In this document: piece after piece, positions 25,809 to 33,239 of the stretch | How positions within the stretch are numbered: position 1 is the first letter of the stretch | Layout of the letters: the number at the start of each line of letters is the position of its first letter | DNA from: an uncultured Rhodospirillales bacterium | GTDB taxonomy: Bacteria > Pseudomonadota > Alphaproteobacteria > CACIAM-22H2 | Direction of reading: 5' to 3' | Length of the DNA: 64,000 nt | NCBI GenBank assembly: GCA_937926175.1 | Contig: CALANV010000008.1 | Span: forward strand, 1-64,000 | Notes under the pieces: model-generated | Told to the model about the DNA's origin: nothing | Databases searched by the model: none | The model's input: only the letters and a program-made list of their open reading frames with translations | Program-made: the position numbers and the translations under genes

Positions 25809-27494
25809 ATGGCGACGGCACCCGACATCGAGGCGGGGCGTGCAGCGGACGCGACCGGCGCGATCGCGCGACTGGTCGCCCGCTGGCCCGGGCCGGCCGC
25901 CTACGTGGCTGTCGGCGGCCATGTCGTGGCGGCGAATGCGGCCGCCGGCCCCGTGTTGGCGACGCTCGCCACCGCACAGGGCGGGCTCGCGGATCTTGCC
26001 GCCACAGGCGAAGCGCGCGTCCTGGAACGGCAGATCATCCCGGCATCGTCCCGGGCCGCCACGTTCGAGATCATATTGGTGCCGCTCGATGATGGCGTCC
26101 TCGTTACCGCGCGCGACGTGTCGCTCGCCACGAACGTGCGCGCAGCACTCGCCGACTCGCGGCAGCGCTACAAGGATTTCGTCGAGATCTCCAGCGACTT
26201 CGCCTGGGAGACCGATGCCGCCGGCGCGTTCGTGTTCGTGTCGCCGCGCGGCGCGCTGGGTTTTGCCGCGAGCGAACTGATCGGCCGTCCGGCGCATACG
26301 CTTCTCGTCGAGAACGACGACGCGTCGGCCGGTGCAGCCGTCTCGCCGTTCACCACGCGCGAGCGCCTCGAAGGCTACGAGGTCTGGGCGCGCGATGCCG
26401 ACGGCGCGCTCCGCCGCCTCGCCATTTCGGCATTGCCGCTTCGTGACGGCGAGGGAAACTTCGTCGGCGCCCGCGGCATCTGCCGCGACCTGACGCTCGC
26501 GCATGCGCAGGAGGTGCAGCACGCGAATGCGGTGAACCGCGAACGTCTGCTCGCCTTCATTGCCCGCACCATCCGCGACGAGGTCGTTCCCGGCGCCATG
26601 CTCAGCACCGCCGCCACGACGCTGGCGCGCACGCTGGGGGCGCAGGGGTGCATCATCTGGCGCTACGACGACGAGGGGCTGCGCCGCGCCGCCGAGGCCG
26701 GCGACAGGCCGCCCGCCGACCTGAACCCGGAAGAGGTGATCGCGCCCGTCTTCGGCGCCGATGTGCCGAACGCAGTGGCTGACGATTCCGTGATCGAGCG
26801 CGAGACCGCACATGGCCGCATGATCGCGATCTGTACGCGCTATCAGCGCCTCGTGAACGGCGCGATCGCGCTGTGGCGGCTTGACGACCGCCCCACCTTC
26901 GACGACACCGACCGCAGGCTTCTGGTCGACGTTGCCGGACAGATCGGCATCGCGCAGGCACAGGTGGCGCAGCACGAGGCACTCGCGCGCCTCGCGCGCA
27001 CCGACGCAATGACCGGACTCCTCAACCGGCGCAGCTTCGTCGAGGAGCTTGGACGCCGCCTCGCGCAGGCGAAACGGACGGGACGCCGCGGGGCGCTGCT
27101 TTATATCGATCTCGACAACTTCAAGCCGATCAACGACCGCTTCGGTCACCAGCGCGGCGACGAGGCGCTGAAATTCGTCGCGGCGCGGCTGACGAGCGGC
27201 TCGCGCGCCGGCGATCTCGTCGCGCGGCTCGGCGGCGACGAGTTCGCGCTGTGGCTCGAGGAGACCGACGAGGCCGGCGCCGTTGCCAAAGCAAAAATGC
27301 TGCTCGCGCTCAACGGCGAACTCGCCGCCTTCTCGGGCGATGCCAGGAGGCCGCTGAGCCTGTCAATCGGCATCGCGGTCCATGCCGCCGGCCGCGACGA
27401 TGGTCCCGAAACGCTGATCGCGCGCGCCGACGCGGCCATGTATCGCGCGAAGCATGCCGGCAAGGGCGGATTCGCGATCGCAGCGGCGCCATGA
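25809..27494 (+). CDS. Diguanylate cyclase with PAS and GAF domains
   Basis: The 561-residue protein should make cyclic di-GMP from two GTP. A PAS-like domain covers about residues 120-230 (YKDFVEISSDFAWETDAAGAF), a GAF domain about 245-395, and the GGDEF domain about 400-555. The active-site motif is intact at GGDEF 475-479, and RAGD (466-469) five residues before it is the product-inhibition I-site. There is no membrane segment, so the signal is cytoplasmic. Its stop overlaps the start of the DUF2336 gene by four bases. Confidence 0.93.
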   Translation: MATAPDIEAGRAADATGAIARLVARWPGPAAYVAVGGHVVAANAAAGPVLATLATAQGGLADLAATGEARVLERQIIPASSRAATFEIILVPLDDGVLVTARDVSLATNVRAALADSRQRYKDFVEISSDFAWETDAAGAFVFVSPRGALGFAASELIGRPAHTLLVENDDASAGAAVSPFTTRERLEGYEVWARDADGALRRLAISALPLRDGEGNFVGARGICRDLTLAHAQEVQHANAVNRERLLAFIARTIRDEVVPGAMLSTAATTLARTLGAQGCIIWRYDDEGLRRAAEAGDRPPADLNPEEVIAPVFGADVPNAVADDSVIERETAHGRMIAICTRYQRLVNGAIALWRLDDRPTFDDTDRRLLVDVAGQIGIAQAQVAQHEALARLARTDAMTGLLNRRSFVEELGRRLAQAKRTGRRGALLYIDLDNFKPINDRFGHQRGDEALKFVAARLTSGSRAGDLVARLGGDEFALWLEETDEAGAVAKAKMLLALNGELAAFSGDARRPLSLSIGIAVHAAGRDDGPETLIARADAAMYRAKHAGKGGFAIAAAP

Positions 27495-28741
27495 GCGATC
27501 GTGCGCACGTCGTCAGTGACGATGCGGCTTATGAGCGCGACAAGCGCATGGCCGCAGATCCGGATGTCGACGTGCGCCGTCAGGTCGCACGCAGCCCGAC
27601 GACACGGCCCGAGATTCTCTACTATCTCGCCGGCGACCGATCCGCTGCAGTGCGGCGGGAAGTCGCCGCCAATGTGCGAACCCCCACGCAGGCGGACGCA
27701 CTGCTCGTCAGCGACCCGGACGAGGACGTACGCGCCGATCTTGCACGCAAGGTGGCGCTGCTGCTGCCCGGACTCTCGCCCGACGAACAGGACCAGGCAG
27801 GGCGGCGTGTGATCGACATCGTCGAAGCGCTGGCCCGTGACCAGGCGGTGCGCGTGCGTCAGGTGATCGCCGAAACCCTGAAGGACGTCGCGGGCGCACC
27901 GCCGGCGCTGATCCGCCGTCTGGCGCGCGACACGGAGATCGTCGTCGCCGAACCCGTGCTGCGGTTCTCGCCGTTGCTCACCGACGAAGACCTGATCGAG
28001 ATCATCGCCGCCCCGCCGGCGGTAGGGGCACGCACGGCAATCGCCCGTCGCGCGTCCGTCACGAGCGCCGTTGCCGACGCGATCGTGGCGACCGGCGACG
28101 ATGCGGCCGTTGCCGTCCTTCTTGCCAATCCGTCGGCACAGATCCGCGAGGAGACGCTCGACCTGATCGTCGACCTCGCACCAGGCCGCGAGTCGTGGCA
28201 TCCGGGTCTCGTGCGCCGACCGAGCCTGCCGAACCGCCTGGTGCAGCGGATCGCGCGTTTCGTCGCTGCGGCACTTTTGCGCGAGCTCGAGCAGCGCAGC
28301 GACCTCGATCCCGCGGCGCACGCGGCGGTGGCCGAAGAGGTCGCGCGCCGGCTCGAAGCCGGCGAGGCCGCGTCTCGACCGGGCGAGGCGCCGGAACCGG
28401 AAACCGCGGAAGAGATCGTCACCCGCATGAAGGCCAAGGGCGAGCTGGACGAGGCGGCGGTGATGCAGGCCCTCAACGAGGGGCGTCGACCCTTTGTGCG
28501 CGCAGCGCTCGTGGCGCTCAGCGGCCTTCCGGCCGACGTCGTCGATCGCATCCTGCGATCCCACAGTGCCAAAGGCATCGTCGCCCTCGTCTGGAAAGCA
28601 GGCTTGAGTCCGCGCGTTTCGACCCAGATCCAACTTCGCCTCGGCGGCATCGCCCCCAAGAATTTGCTGTCGCCGCGCGGTGGTGGTTGGCCGCTGACGC
28701 CCGAAGAGATGATCTGGCACCTGGAATTTTTCGGTGTGTGA
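27491..28741 (+). CDS. DUF2336 domain-containing protein
   Basis: The 416-residue protein is built of alpha-helical repeats resembling HEAT repeats, e.g. VDVRRQVARSPTTRPEILYYLAGD and VRREVAANVRTP, followed by a C-terminal DUF2336-type region ending PLTPEEMIWHLEFFGV. DUF2336 proteins are widespread in alphaproteobacteria and unassigned, though often near c-di-GMP or stress-signalling genes. Here it overlaps the diguanylate cyclase by four bases, which points to a coupled role, perhaps as a scaffold or target. No catalytic motif is seen. Confidence 0.88.
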   Translation: MSDRAHVVSDDAAYERDKRMAADPDVDVRRQVARSPTTRPEILYYLAGDRSAAVRREVAANVRTPTQADALLVSDPDEDVRADLARKVALLLPGLSPDEQDQAGRRVIDIVEALARDQAVRVRQVIAETLKDVAGAPPALIRRLARDTEIVVAEPVLRFSPLLTDEDLIEIIAAPPAVGARTAIARRASVTSAVADAIVATGDDAAVAVLLANPSAQIREETLDLIVDLAPGRESWHPGLVRRPSLPNRLVQRIARFVAAALLRELEQRSDLDPAAHAAVAEEVARRLEAGEAASRPGEAPEPETAEEIVTRMKAKGELDEAAVMQALNEGRRPFVRAALVALSGLPADVVDRILRSHSAKGIVALVWKAGLSPRVSTQIQLRLGGIAPKNLLSPRGGGWPLTPEEMIWHLEFFGV

Positions 28742-29054
28742 AAAGTCGTCGCGCGAACTTGAATCATGAAGGCCGCCGACGGACTGTGCCGGACTCGATC
28801 CGCCGAATGGCCCAAGCCTCGCGTGGTGTTCCGTTCCAACGGTGGGACAGCCGGGCGGGCAGGGGGTTCCATCCGTCAGATCCGTGTGTCCGGCGGTCTT
28901 GGCCCGGTAAGCGGCAGTGTCCCGGGACAGCGTTCCGGGACACGCGGTTCACCGTCCCAGCCGCCGGGCCAGGATCGAGGGCGGCCGGTAGTCGGACCGA
29001 CAATCAATTCAATGAGTTGTCGTGTTTCACGCCCCCGGTGCTGCGCCTGTTTGC

Positions 29055-29117
29055 GGGACGGATGGGACACCGGAGCGACGGGACAGCGGGACGCTGGGAC
29101 AGTGGGACATTTGGGAC
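29055..29117. repeat. Phased GGGAC array, 8-9 bp period
   Basis: GGGAC begins at 29055, 29064, 29080, 29088, 29096, 29104 and 29113, with a degenerate GGAGC at 29072 filling the only gap. The spacing is therefore 9, 8, 8, 8, 8, 8 and 9 bases. The bases between units vary. Further copies outside the array are at 28844 and 28937, and a palindromic version, TGTCCCGGGACA, at 28918-28929. Confidence 0.8.
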
Positions 29118-29258
29118 AGCCGCAGGCGCGGAGGCTGGCCCAAACGAAACGGCCGCCGGGCTTTCGAGCCCGGCGGGCGCACCGATCCAGCCCCGAGAAC
29201 ACCACGAACCGGCCCCATGCGTCAACGGGTGGCGATCATTTCCCTGGTCGCACATAAA

Positions 29259-29275
29259 ATTGACGTGTCGTCAAT
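29259..29275. promoter_or_regulatory. Inverted repeat ATTGACG-TGT-CGTCAAT
   Basis: A perfect 7-bp inverted repeat with a 3-base centre lies 160 bases before the DoxX gene. The half-site TTGAC resembles half-sites of CRP/FNR-family regulators, but the spacing (TTGAC-N5-GTCAA) is one base longer than the canonical box, so the regulator is unknown. Confidence 0.4.
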
Positions 29276-29434
29276 GCCCGGTCATACGCGTCGGACGGAA
29301 GCGCCGATTTCCATCGGCGACGGTCGATGACCGGGAACTGTGCCGGACCGTCACCGGTTCAGCTCAAGAGAGAAAGACGGCCTGTTCGTCCCGCTCAACG
29401 CAGGCCACATCGCGTACTCAATCGAGGAGAAGCA

Positions 29435-29980
29435 ATGTCGTCTTTGATCGGACTTCTTTATCCACCATTCGTGGGCGGGCGCCTTGCAACCGCGCTGTTG
29501 CTGTTGCGCATCGTCGCGGGGTCTGCCCTGTTCTTCCACGGACTGCAGAAGATGGTGCGCGGTCCGTTCGGCTGGATGGGGCCGGACTCCTGGGCGCCGC
29601 CGATCCTGCAGTTCCTCGCTGCGTTCTCGGAATGCTTCGGCGGCCTCGCACTGATCGTGGGGCTGCTCACGTCGCTCGCCGCGCTCGGCATCGGCGCGAC
29701 GATGGTGGTCGCCACCTTCGTGCACATCACTGGCGGTGACCCGTACGTGCGGCTGCCCGGAGGTGCGGAGGCCATGCCGCTCCTGGACCTGCCCAGTGCG
29801 CTCGTCGTCGCGGGCGGGCGGGGCGGTTCCTACGAACTCGCCGCCATGTTCCTGGTCGCGGCAATCGTCCTGATTCTGACGGGGCCGGGCAGGTTTTCGC
29901 TGGATGCCAAACTTTTCGGCCGTGCGCACGCCCAGGGAGCTCACGCCAGCGGCAGATCGCGGATCGAACAGCGCGCCTAG
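29435..29980 (+). CDS. DoxX family membrane protein
   Basis: The 181-residue protein starts at ATG 29435 behind GAGGAGA. It has four hydrophobic helices: LATALLLLRIVAGSALFFHGLQKM opens the DoxX domain, followed by FSECFGGLALIVGLLTSLAALG and a last helix ending in ILTGPGRFSLDAKLFG, which is the usual DoxX C-terminal signature. DoxX proteins are poorly defined; some associate with thiol or quinone redox. It is a single gene. Confidence 0.88.
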   Translation: MSSLIGLLYPPFVGGRLATALLLLRIVAGSALFFHGLQKMVRGPFGWMGPDSWAPPILQFLAAFSECFGGLALIVGLLTSLAALGIGATMVVATFVHITGGDPYVRLPGGAEAMPLLDLPSALVVAGGRGGSYELAAMFLVAAIVLILTGPGRFSLDAKLFGRAHAQGAHASGRSRIEQRA

Positions 29981-30101
29981 TCGCGCAGGCGAGGTCCCAG
30001 ATGTGACGGACGTTTCCGGGCTGCCCGCGCGCCGGCGTGCGGGCGGCCTCGTCGCGCCGACCGATATCACCCTAGTTTGGGAGGCGCGTTCCTGTTGCCG
30101 T

Positions 30102-30116
30102 CGGTTACCGTAACCG
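30102..30116. promoter_or_regulatory. Palindrome CGGTTAC-C-GTAACCG
   Basis: A perfect 7-1-7 inverted repeat lies 55 bases before the start of the substrate-binding protein gene. Position and symmetry suit a transcription factor operator. No regulator gene is adjacent, so its owner is not known. Confidence 0.4.
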
Positions 30117-30170
30117 TTATCACCCGATCGATGTAGCAACGCTTTGCTGCAGCACTGGAGGAAATGCACC

Positions 30171-31385
30171 GTGAACAAGACTTGGTGGACGGGAATCCTG
30201 GCCAGCGCCGTCTTTTTGACGCTTCAGGGTGACGCCCGCGCGCAGATCAGCGACGACGTCATCAAGATCGGCGTCCTTACGGACATGAGCGGCGTCACCG
30301 CCGACGTCACGGGGAAGGGCGACGTCGCCGCCGCCGAACTGGCTGTTGCGGAAGTGGGCGGTACGCTGCACGGCAAGCCGATTCAGGTGATCTTCGCCGA
30401 CCATCAGCACAAGAGCGACGTCGGAGCGGGCATCGCCCGCCGCTGGTTCGATACCGAGGGCGTGGATGTCATCGTCGGCGTTCCGAACTCGTCGGTCGCA
30501 CTGGCGATCCAGAGCATTGCCAAGGACAAGAAGCGGCTGGTGCTCTATTCCGGCGCCGGCACGACCGCGCTCACCAACGAGCAGTGCTCGCCCTACGGCG
30601 TCCACTGGACCTACGACACGTATGGCGTCTCGCGTGGGACGGCGTCGGCGGTCGTGAAATCCGGCGGCGACACCTGGTTCATCGTCGCGAGCGACTATGC
30701 GTTCGGCCATCAGCTGCAGAAGGACACCACGGACGTCGTCGAGGCGAACGGCGGCAAGGTGCTGGGGGCCGTCCGGCACCCGCTGAACTCGGGCGACTTC
30801 GCGTCCTACCTGCTTCAGGCGCAGGCTTCCGGGGCCAAGGTCATCGGCCTTGCCAATGCCGGCGGCGACACGACCAACGCGATCAAGCAGGCGGGCGAGT
30901 TCGGTTTGACCCAGGCAGGGCAAAGTCTCGCAGCACTTCTCCTATTCATCAATGACGTGCACAGCCTCGGCCTCAAGACGGCCCAGGGCACGTATCTGAC
31001 GGTCGCCTCGTATTGGGACATGGACGATGCGACCAGGGCGTGGTCGAAGAAGTTCAAGGACCGGGTCGGTGCCATGCCTTCCATGCTTCAGGCCGGCGTC
31101 TACGGCAGCGTCGTGCACTACCTCAAGGCGGTGAAGGCCGCCGGCACCGACGACGCGGACAAAGTCATGGCGGAGATGCGCAAGACGCCGATCAACGACG
31201 TCTTCACCCGCGATGCATATATCCGCGAAGACGGCCGCGTGGTCCGCGACATGTATCTTGCCAAGGTGAAGTCACCGGCGGAATCCAAGTATGACTGGGA
31301 CTACTTCGAGATCGTGCGAAAGATCCCGGCCGCGGAAATCGTCTGGCCGCTGTCGGAGAGCAAGTGCCCGCTCGTCAAGAAGTAG
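30171..31385 (+). CDS. ABC transporter substrate-binding protein, branched-chain amino acid (LivK-like) type
   Basis: The 404-residue protein starts at GTG 30171 with GGAGG about nine bases upstream. A signal peptide (KTWWTGILASAVFLTLQGDARAQ) precedes a type I periplasmic binding fold: IKIGVLTDMSGVTADVTGKG, VIVGVPNSSVALAIQSIAKD and TWFIVASDYAFGHQLQKDT are typical. Relatives bind amino acids, amides or aromatic acids. No permease or ATPase genes are adjacent, so it either works with a distant transporter or in sensing. The downstream hydrolase is in the same direction, 11 bases away. Confidence 0.92.
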   Translation: MNKTWWTGILASAVFLTLQGDARAQISDDVIKIGVLTDMSGVTADVTGKGDVAAAELAVAEVGGTLHGKPIQVIFADHQHKSDVGAGIARRWFDTEGVDVIVGVPNSSVALAIQSIAKDKKRLVLYSGAGTTALTNEQCSPYGVHWTYDTYGVSRGTASAVVKSGGDTWFIVASDYAFGHQLQKDTTDVVEANGGKVLGAVRHPLNSGDFASYLLQAQASGAKVIGLANAGGDTTNAIKQAGEFGLTQAGQSLAALLLFINDVHSLGLKTAQGTYLTVASYWDMDDATRAWSKKFKDRVGAMPSMLQAGVYGSVVHYLKAVKAAGTDDADKVMAEMRKTPINDVFTRDAYIREDGRVVRDMYLAKVKSPAESKYDWDYFEIVRKIPAAEIVWPLSESKCPLVKK

Positions 31386-31396
31386 CCGGTACGCGG

Positions 31397-32341
31397 ATGG
31401 AATCCGTTCGCATCGCCCGCATCGGCAGTTTCTATGCCGGCGGGCGGCAGATCAGGATCGAGGGTGAGGCGGTGCGCGACATCGCCTTCACCCGCACCGT
31501 CTCGTACTCGTACGATCCCAATGGCCTGTTTCACATCGAGCAGGCTTACGTCCAGTTCTTCATTCCCGAGCGCGTCGTCTCGCCGCTGCCGATCGTGCTG
31601 CTGCACGGCGGGGGATTTACCGGCGCCATGTGGGAGACGACGCCCGACGGGCGGCCGGGCTGGCTCGAGATTTTCCTGGGGCTCGGCTTCTCCGTCTATG
31701 TCGTCGACAACGTGGAACGCGGACGCGCGAGCTGGTGTCCGTTTCCCGGCGTATGGCAAGGCGAACCGATCATGCGCAGCGCCGAGGAGTGCTGGAGCCT
31801 GTTCCGCTTCGGGCGCGCCGAGGACTTCGCGTGCCGCAAGCCGTTTCCCGGGCAACGCTTTCCGACCGACCGGCTGGAGGAGCTGATCAAGGGCTGCGTG
31901 CCGCGCTGGCTCACCAACAATGATGTGGCGGCCCAGACCTTCACGGCGGTCCTGGAGCGTGTGGGGCCCTGCTGCGTGATCAGCCACAGCCATGGCGGCG
32001 AGGTGGCATTCCGCGCCGCGGCGGCGCGACCGGCGCTCGTACCGTGCCTGGTCGCGGTCGAACCCTCGGGCTTCGCCGACGATCCAGCCGCTTTCGCCAA
32101 CCGGCGCGTGCTGGTCGTGACCGGCGATTTCATGGATGCGACACCGGTCTGGGTCTCTCTCTTCCGCCGCACCGGCGAGTTCGTGGCACAACTTACGGCC
32201 GCCGGCTGCGATGCCGCCCATCTGCACCTGCCGGCGCGCAGGATCACCGGAAACTCGCACATGCTGATGATGGACGACAACAACGCCGAAATCGCCACGA
32301 TGATCAGCGAATGGATCGGGCGGCGGAGGGGCGCGGACTGA
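31397..32341 (+). CDS. Alpha/beta hydrolase
   Basis: The 314-residue protein starts at ATG 31397. IVLLHGGGFTGAMWETTPDGRPGW gives the oxyanion region, CVISHSHGGEVAF the nucleophile elbow (Ser in SHSHGG), VTGDFMD a probable Asp loop, and GNSHMLMMDDNN the final His. The large lid region (RGRASWCPFPGVWQGEPIMRSAEECWSLF) suggests a bulky substrate. No signal peptide is seen. It follows the substrate-binding protein by 11 bases, so it may act on the imported compound, perhaps an ester or lactone; this is inference. Confidence 0.85.
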   Translation: MESVRIARIGSFYAGGRQIRIEGEAVRDIAFTRTVSYSYDPNGLFHIEQAYVQFFIPERVVSPLPIVLLHGGGFTGAMWETTPDGRPGWLEIFLGLGFSVYVVDNVERGRASWCPFPGVWQGEPIMRSAEECWSLFRFGRAEDFACRKPFPGQRFPTDRLEELIKGCVPRWLTNNDVAAQTFTAVLERVGPCCVISHSHGGEVAFRAAAARPALVPCLVAVEPSGFADDPAAFANRRVLVVTGDFMDATPVWVSLFRRTGEFVAQLTAAGCDAAHLHLPARRITGNSHMLMMDDNNAEIATMISEWIGRRRGAD

Positions 32342-32363
32342 CGGCGGGTGCGCCCCACGACGA

Positions 32364-32909
32364 TCAGCGTGTCAGCAGGTCGAAATACGTAGCGCGGGCA
32401 CGGCCGCAGTCGAGACGCGACAGGCCGTCGCGCAGACGGCCGCGTTCGTCCGCGTAGGCTGCGGCGAAGATCTTCTGTCGGCGGATCCGGTCCTGATCGT
32501 CGTCGGCGCGATGCTCGATCACCGCGTCGAGCGCGCTCCGCGCCAGATCGACGTTGAAATTGGGCGCGGCACAAGCCTCGAGCTGCGCCAGCGTCGCGCC
32601 GGCCCGGCGCTCGAACCCGGTCGTCACCGTTTCGATGCGCCCGATCAGGCCGCCGGCCGCATAGGCGGCGAGCGCGATGGCGATGATGCCGGCGCCGACC
32701 GCCGTCTCGCGCACGGGAAGATGATGAAGGGCGGCCTGCCAGGGCGACTGACGTTGACGACGCCTGCGCGGTGCTGCTTCGCCACCGGCCGCGCGCGGCC
32801 GCGTCCGCCGCCCGCGCGACGTCCTTGCGACCGCCTCCTTCGCGGGCCGGGGGCGCGGCGCCGCGTGGTCAGGCTCGGGCTTGGGATCGCCGGGAACGGA
32901 ATGGGGCAT
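32364..32909 (-). CDS. Hypothetical single-pass membrane protein
   Basis: The 181-residue protein starts at ATG 32909, behind GAGGA. Its first 60 residues are rich in Pro and Arg (RTSRGRRTRPRAAGGEAAPRRRRQRQ), then one hydrophobic helix (VGAGIIAIALAAYAAGGLIG), then a helical C-terminal domain with two Cys (LEACAAPNFN and LDCGRAR) that would lie in the periplasm. It is not recognised. It is convergent with the hydrolase and lies just left of the tRNA-Gly fragment. Confidence 0.6.
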   Translation of the reverse strand: MPHSVPGDPKPEPDHAAPRPRPAKEAVARTSRGRRTRPRAAGGEAAPRRRRQRQSPWQAALHHLPVRETAVGAGIIAIALAAYAAGGLIGRIETVTTGFERRAGATLAQLEACAAPNFNVDLARSALDAVIEHRADDDQDRIRRQKIFAAAYADERGRLRDGLSRLDCGRARATYFDLLTR

Positions 32910-32976
32910 GATCGCGGATATTCCTCGTCAGGTCGGAACGTGCGGCGCATCGTGGTGACGATTCGTTAAGCAAACA

Positions 32977-33027
32977 CCAACTTTGCCAAGGTTGAGGTCG
33001 AGGGTTCGAATCCTTTCGCTTGCTCCA
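32977..33027 (+). pseudogene. 3' fragment of a tRNA-Gly(GCC) gene (possible attachment-site remnant)
   Basis: CAACT-TTGCCAA-GGTTG forms the anticodon arm with GCC, followed by the variable loop, GAGGGTTCGAATCCTTT (T arm) and CGCTTGCTCCA with encoded CCA. Compared with the usual alphaproteobacterial tRNA-Gly(GCC), several Cs have become T, weakening the T stem. No 5' half (D arm and 5' acceptor strand) exists upstream, so it is not a working tRNA. Such 3' fragments are left where integrative elements use a tRNA gene as attachment site; the defence operon begins 213 bases later. No integrase is present in the window. Confidence 0.75.
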
Positions 33028-33239
33028 AATTATCACGATATTTCAGTTGCTTATGGCCGACTCCAGTTAGGGGCGGTCAAACACATTTTTGTGGGGATGC
33101 AATAGGGAATGTAGAAACAGCGAGGTTCGGAGCCCATCGTCGCCTGGGCCATCCTTCAGTTGGAGACGGCTGTTCGAGCGGGTATTCCACAGAGAGCTTC
33201 AGAACGTGTACAAGCGGAAGCGGGGGAGGCCGCAGCCAA

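Larger units (their letters stand above)
28742..29434. other. Non-coding region of 693 bases
   Basis: No ORF here has convincing codon use. The stretch holds the TGTCCCGGGACA palindrome (28918-28929), several single GGGAC words, the phased GGGAC array at 29055-29117 and an inverted repeat at 29259-29275. It separates the DUF2336 gene from the DoxX gene. Confidence 0.6.

Noticed and set aside
29055..29117. CRISPR array
   Set aside because: The repeated unit is only five bases with 3-4 base spacers, far from CRISPR geometry.
28766..29257. ORFs of about 100-160 residues in the GGGAC region
   Set aside because: They translate the repeat array into low-complexity Arg/Gly/Pro sequence with no start context or motif.
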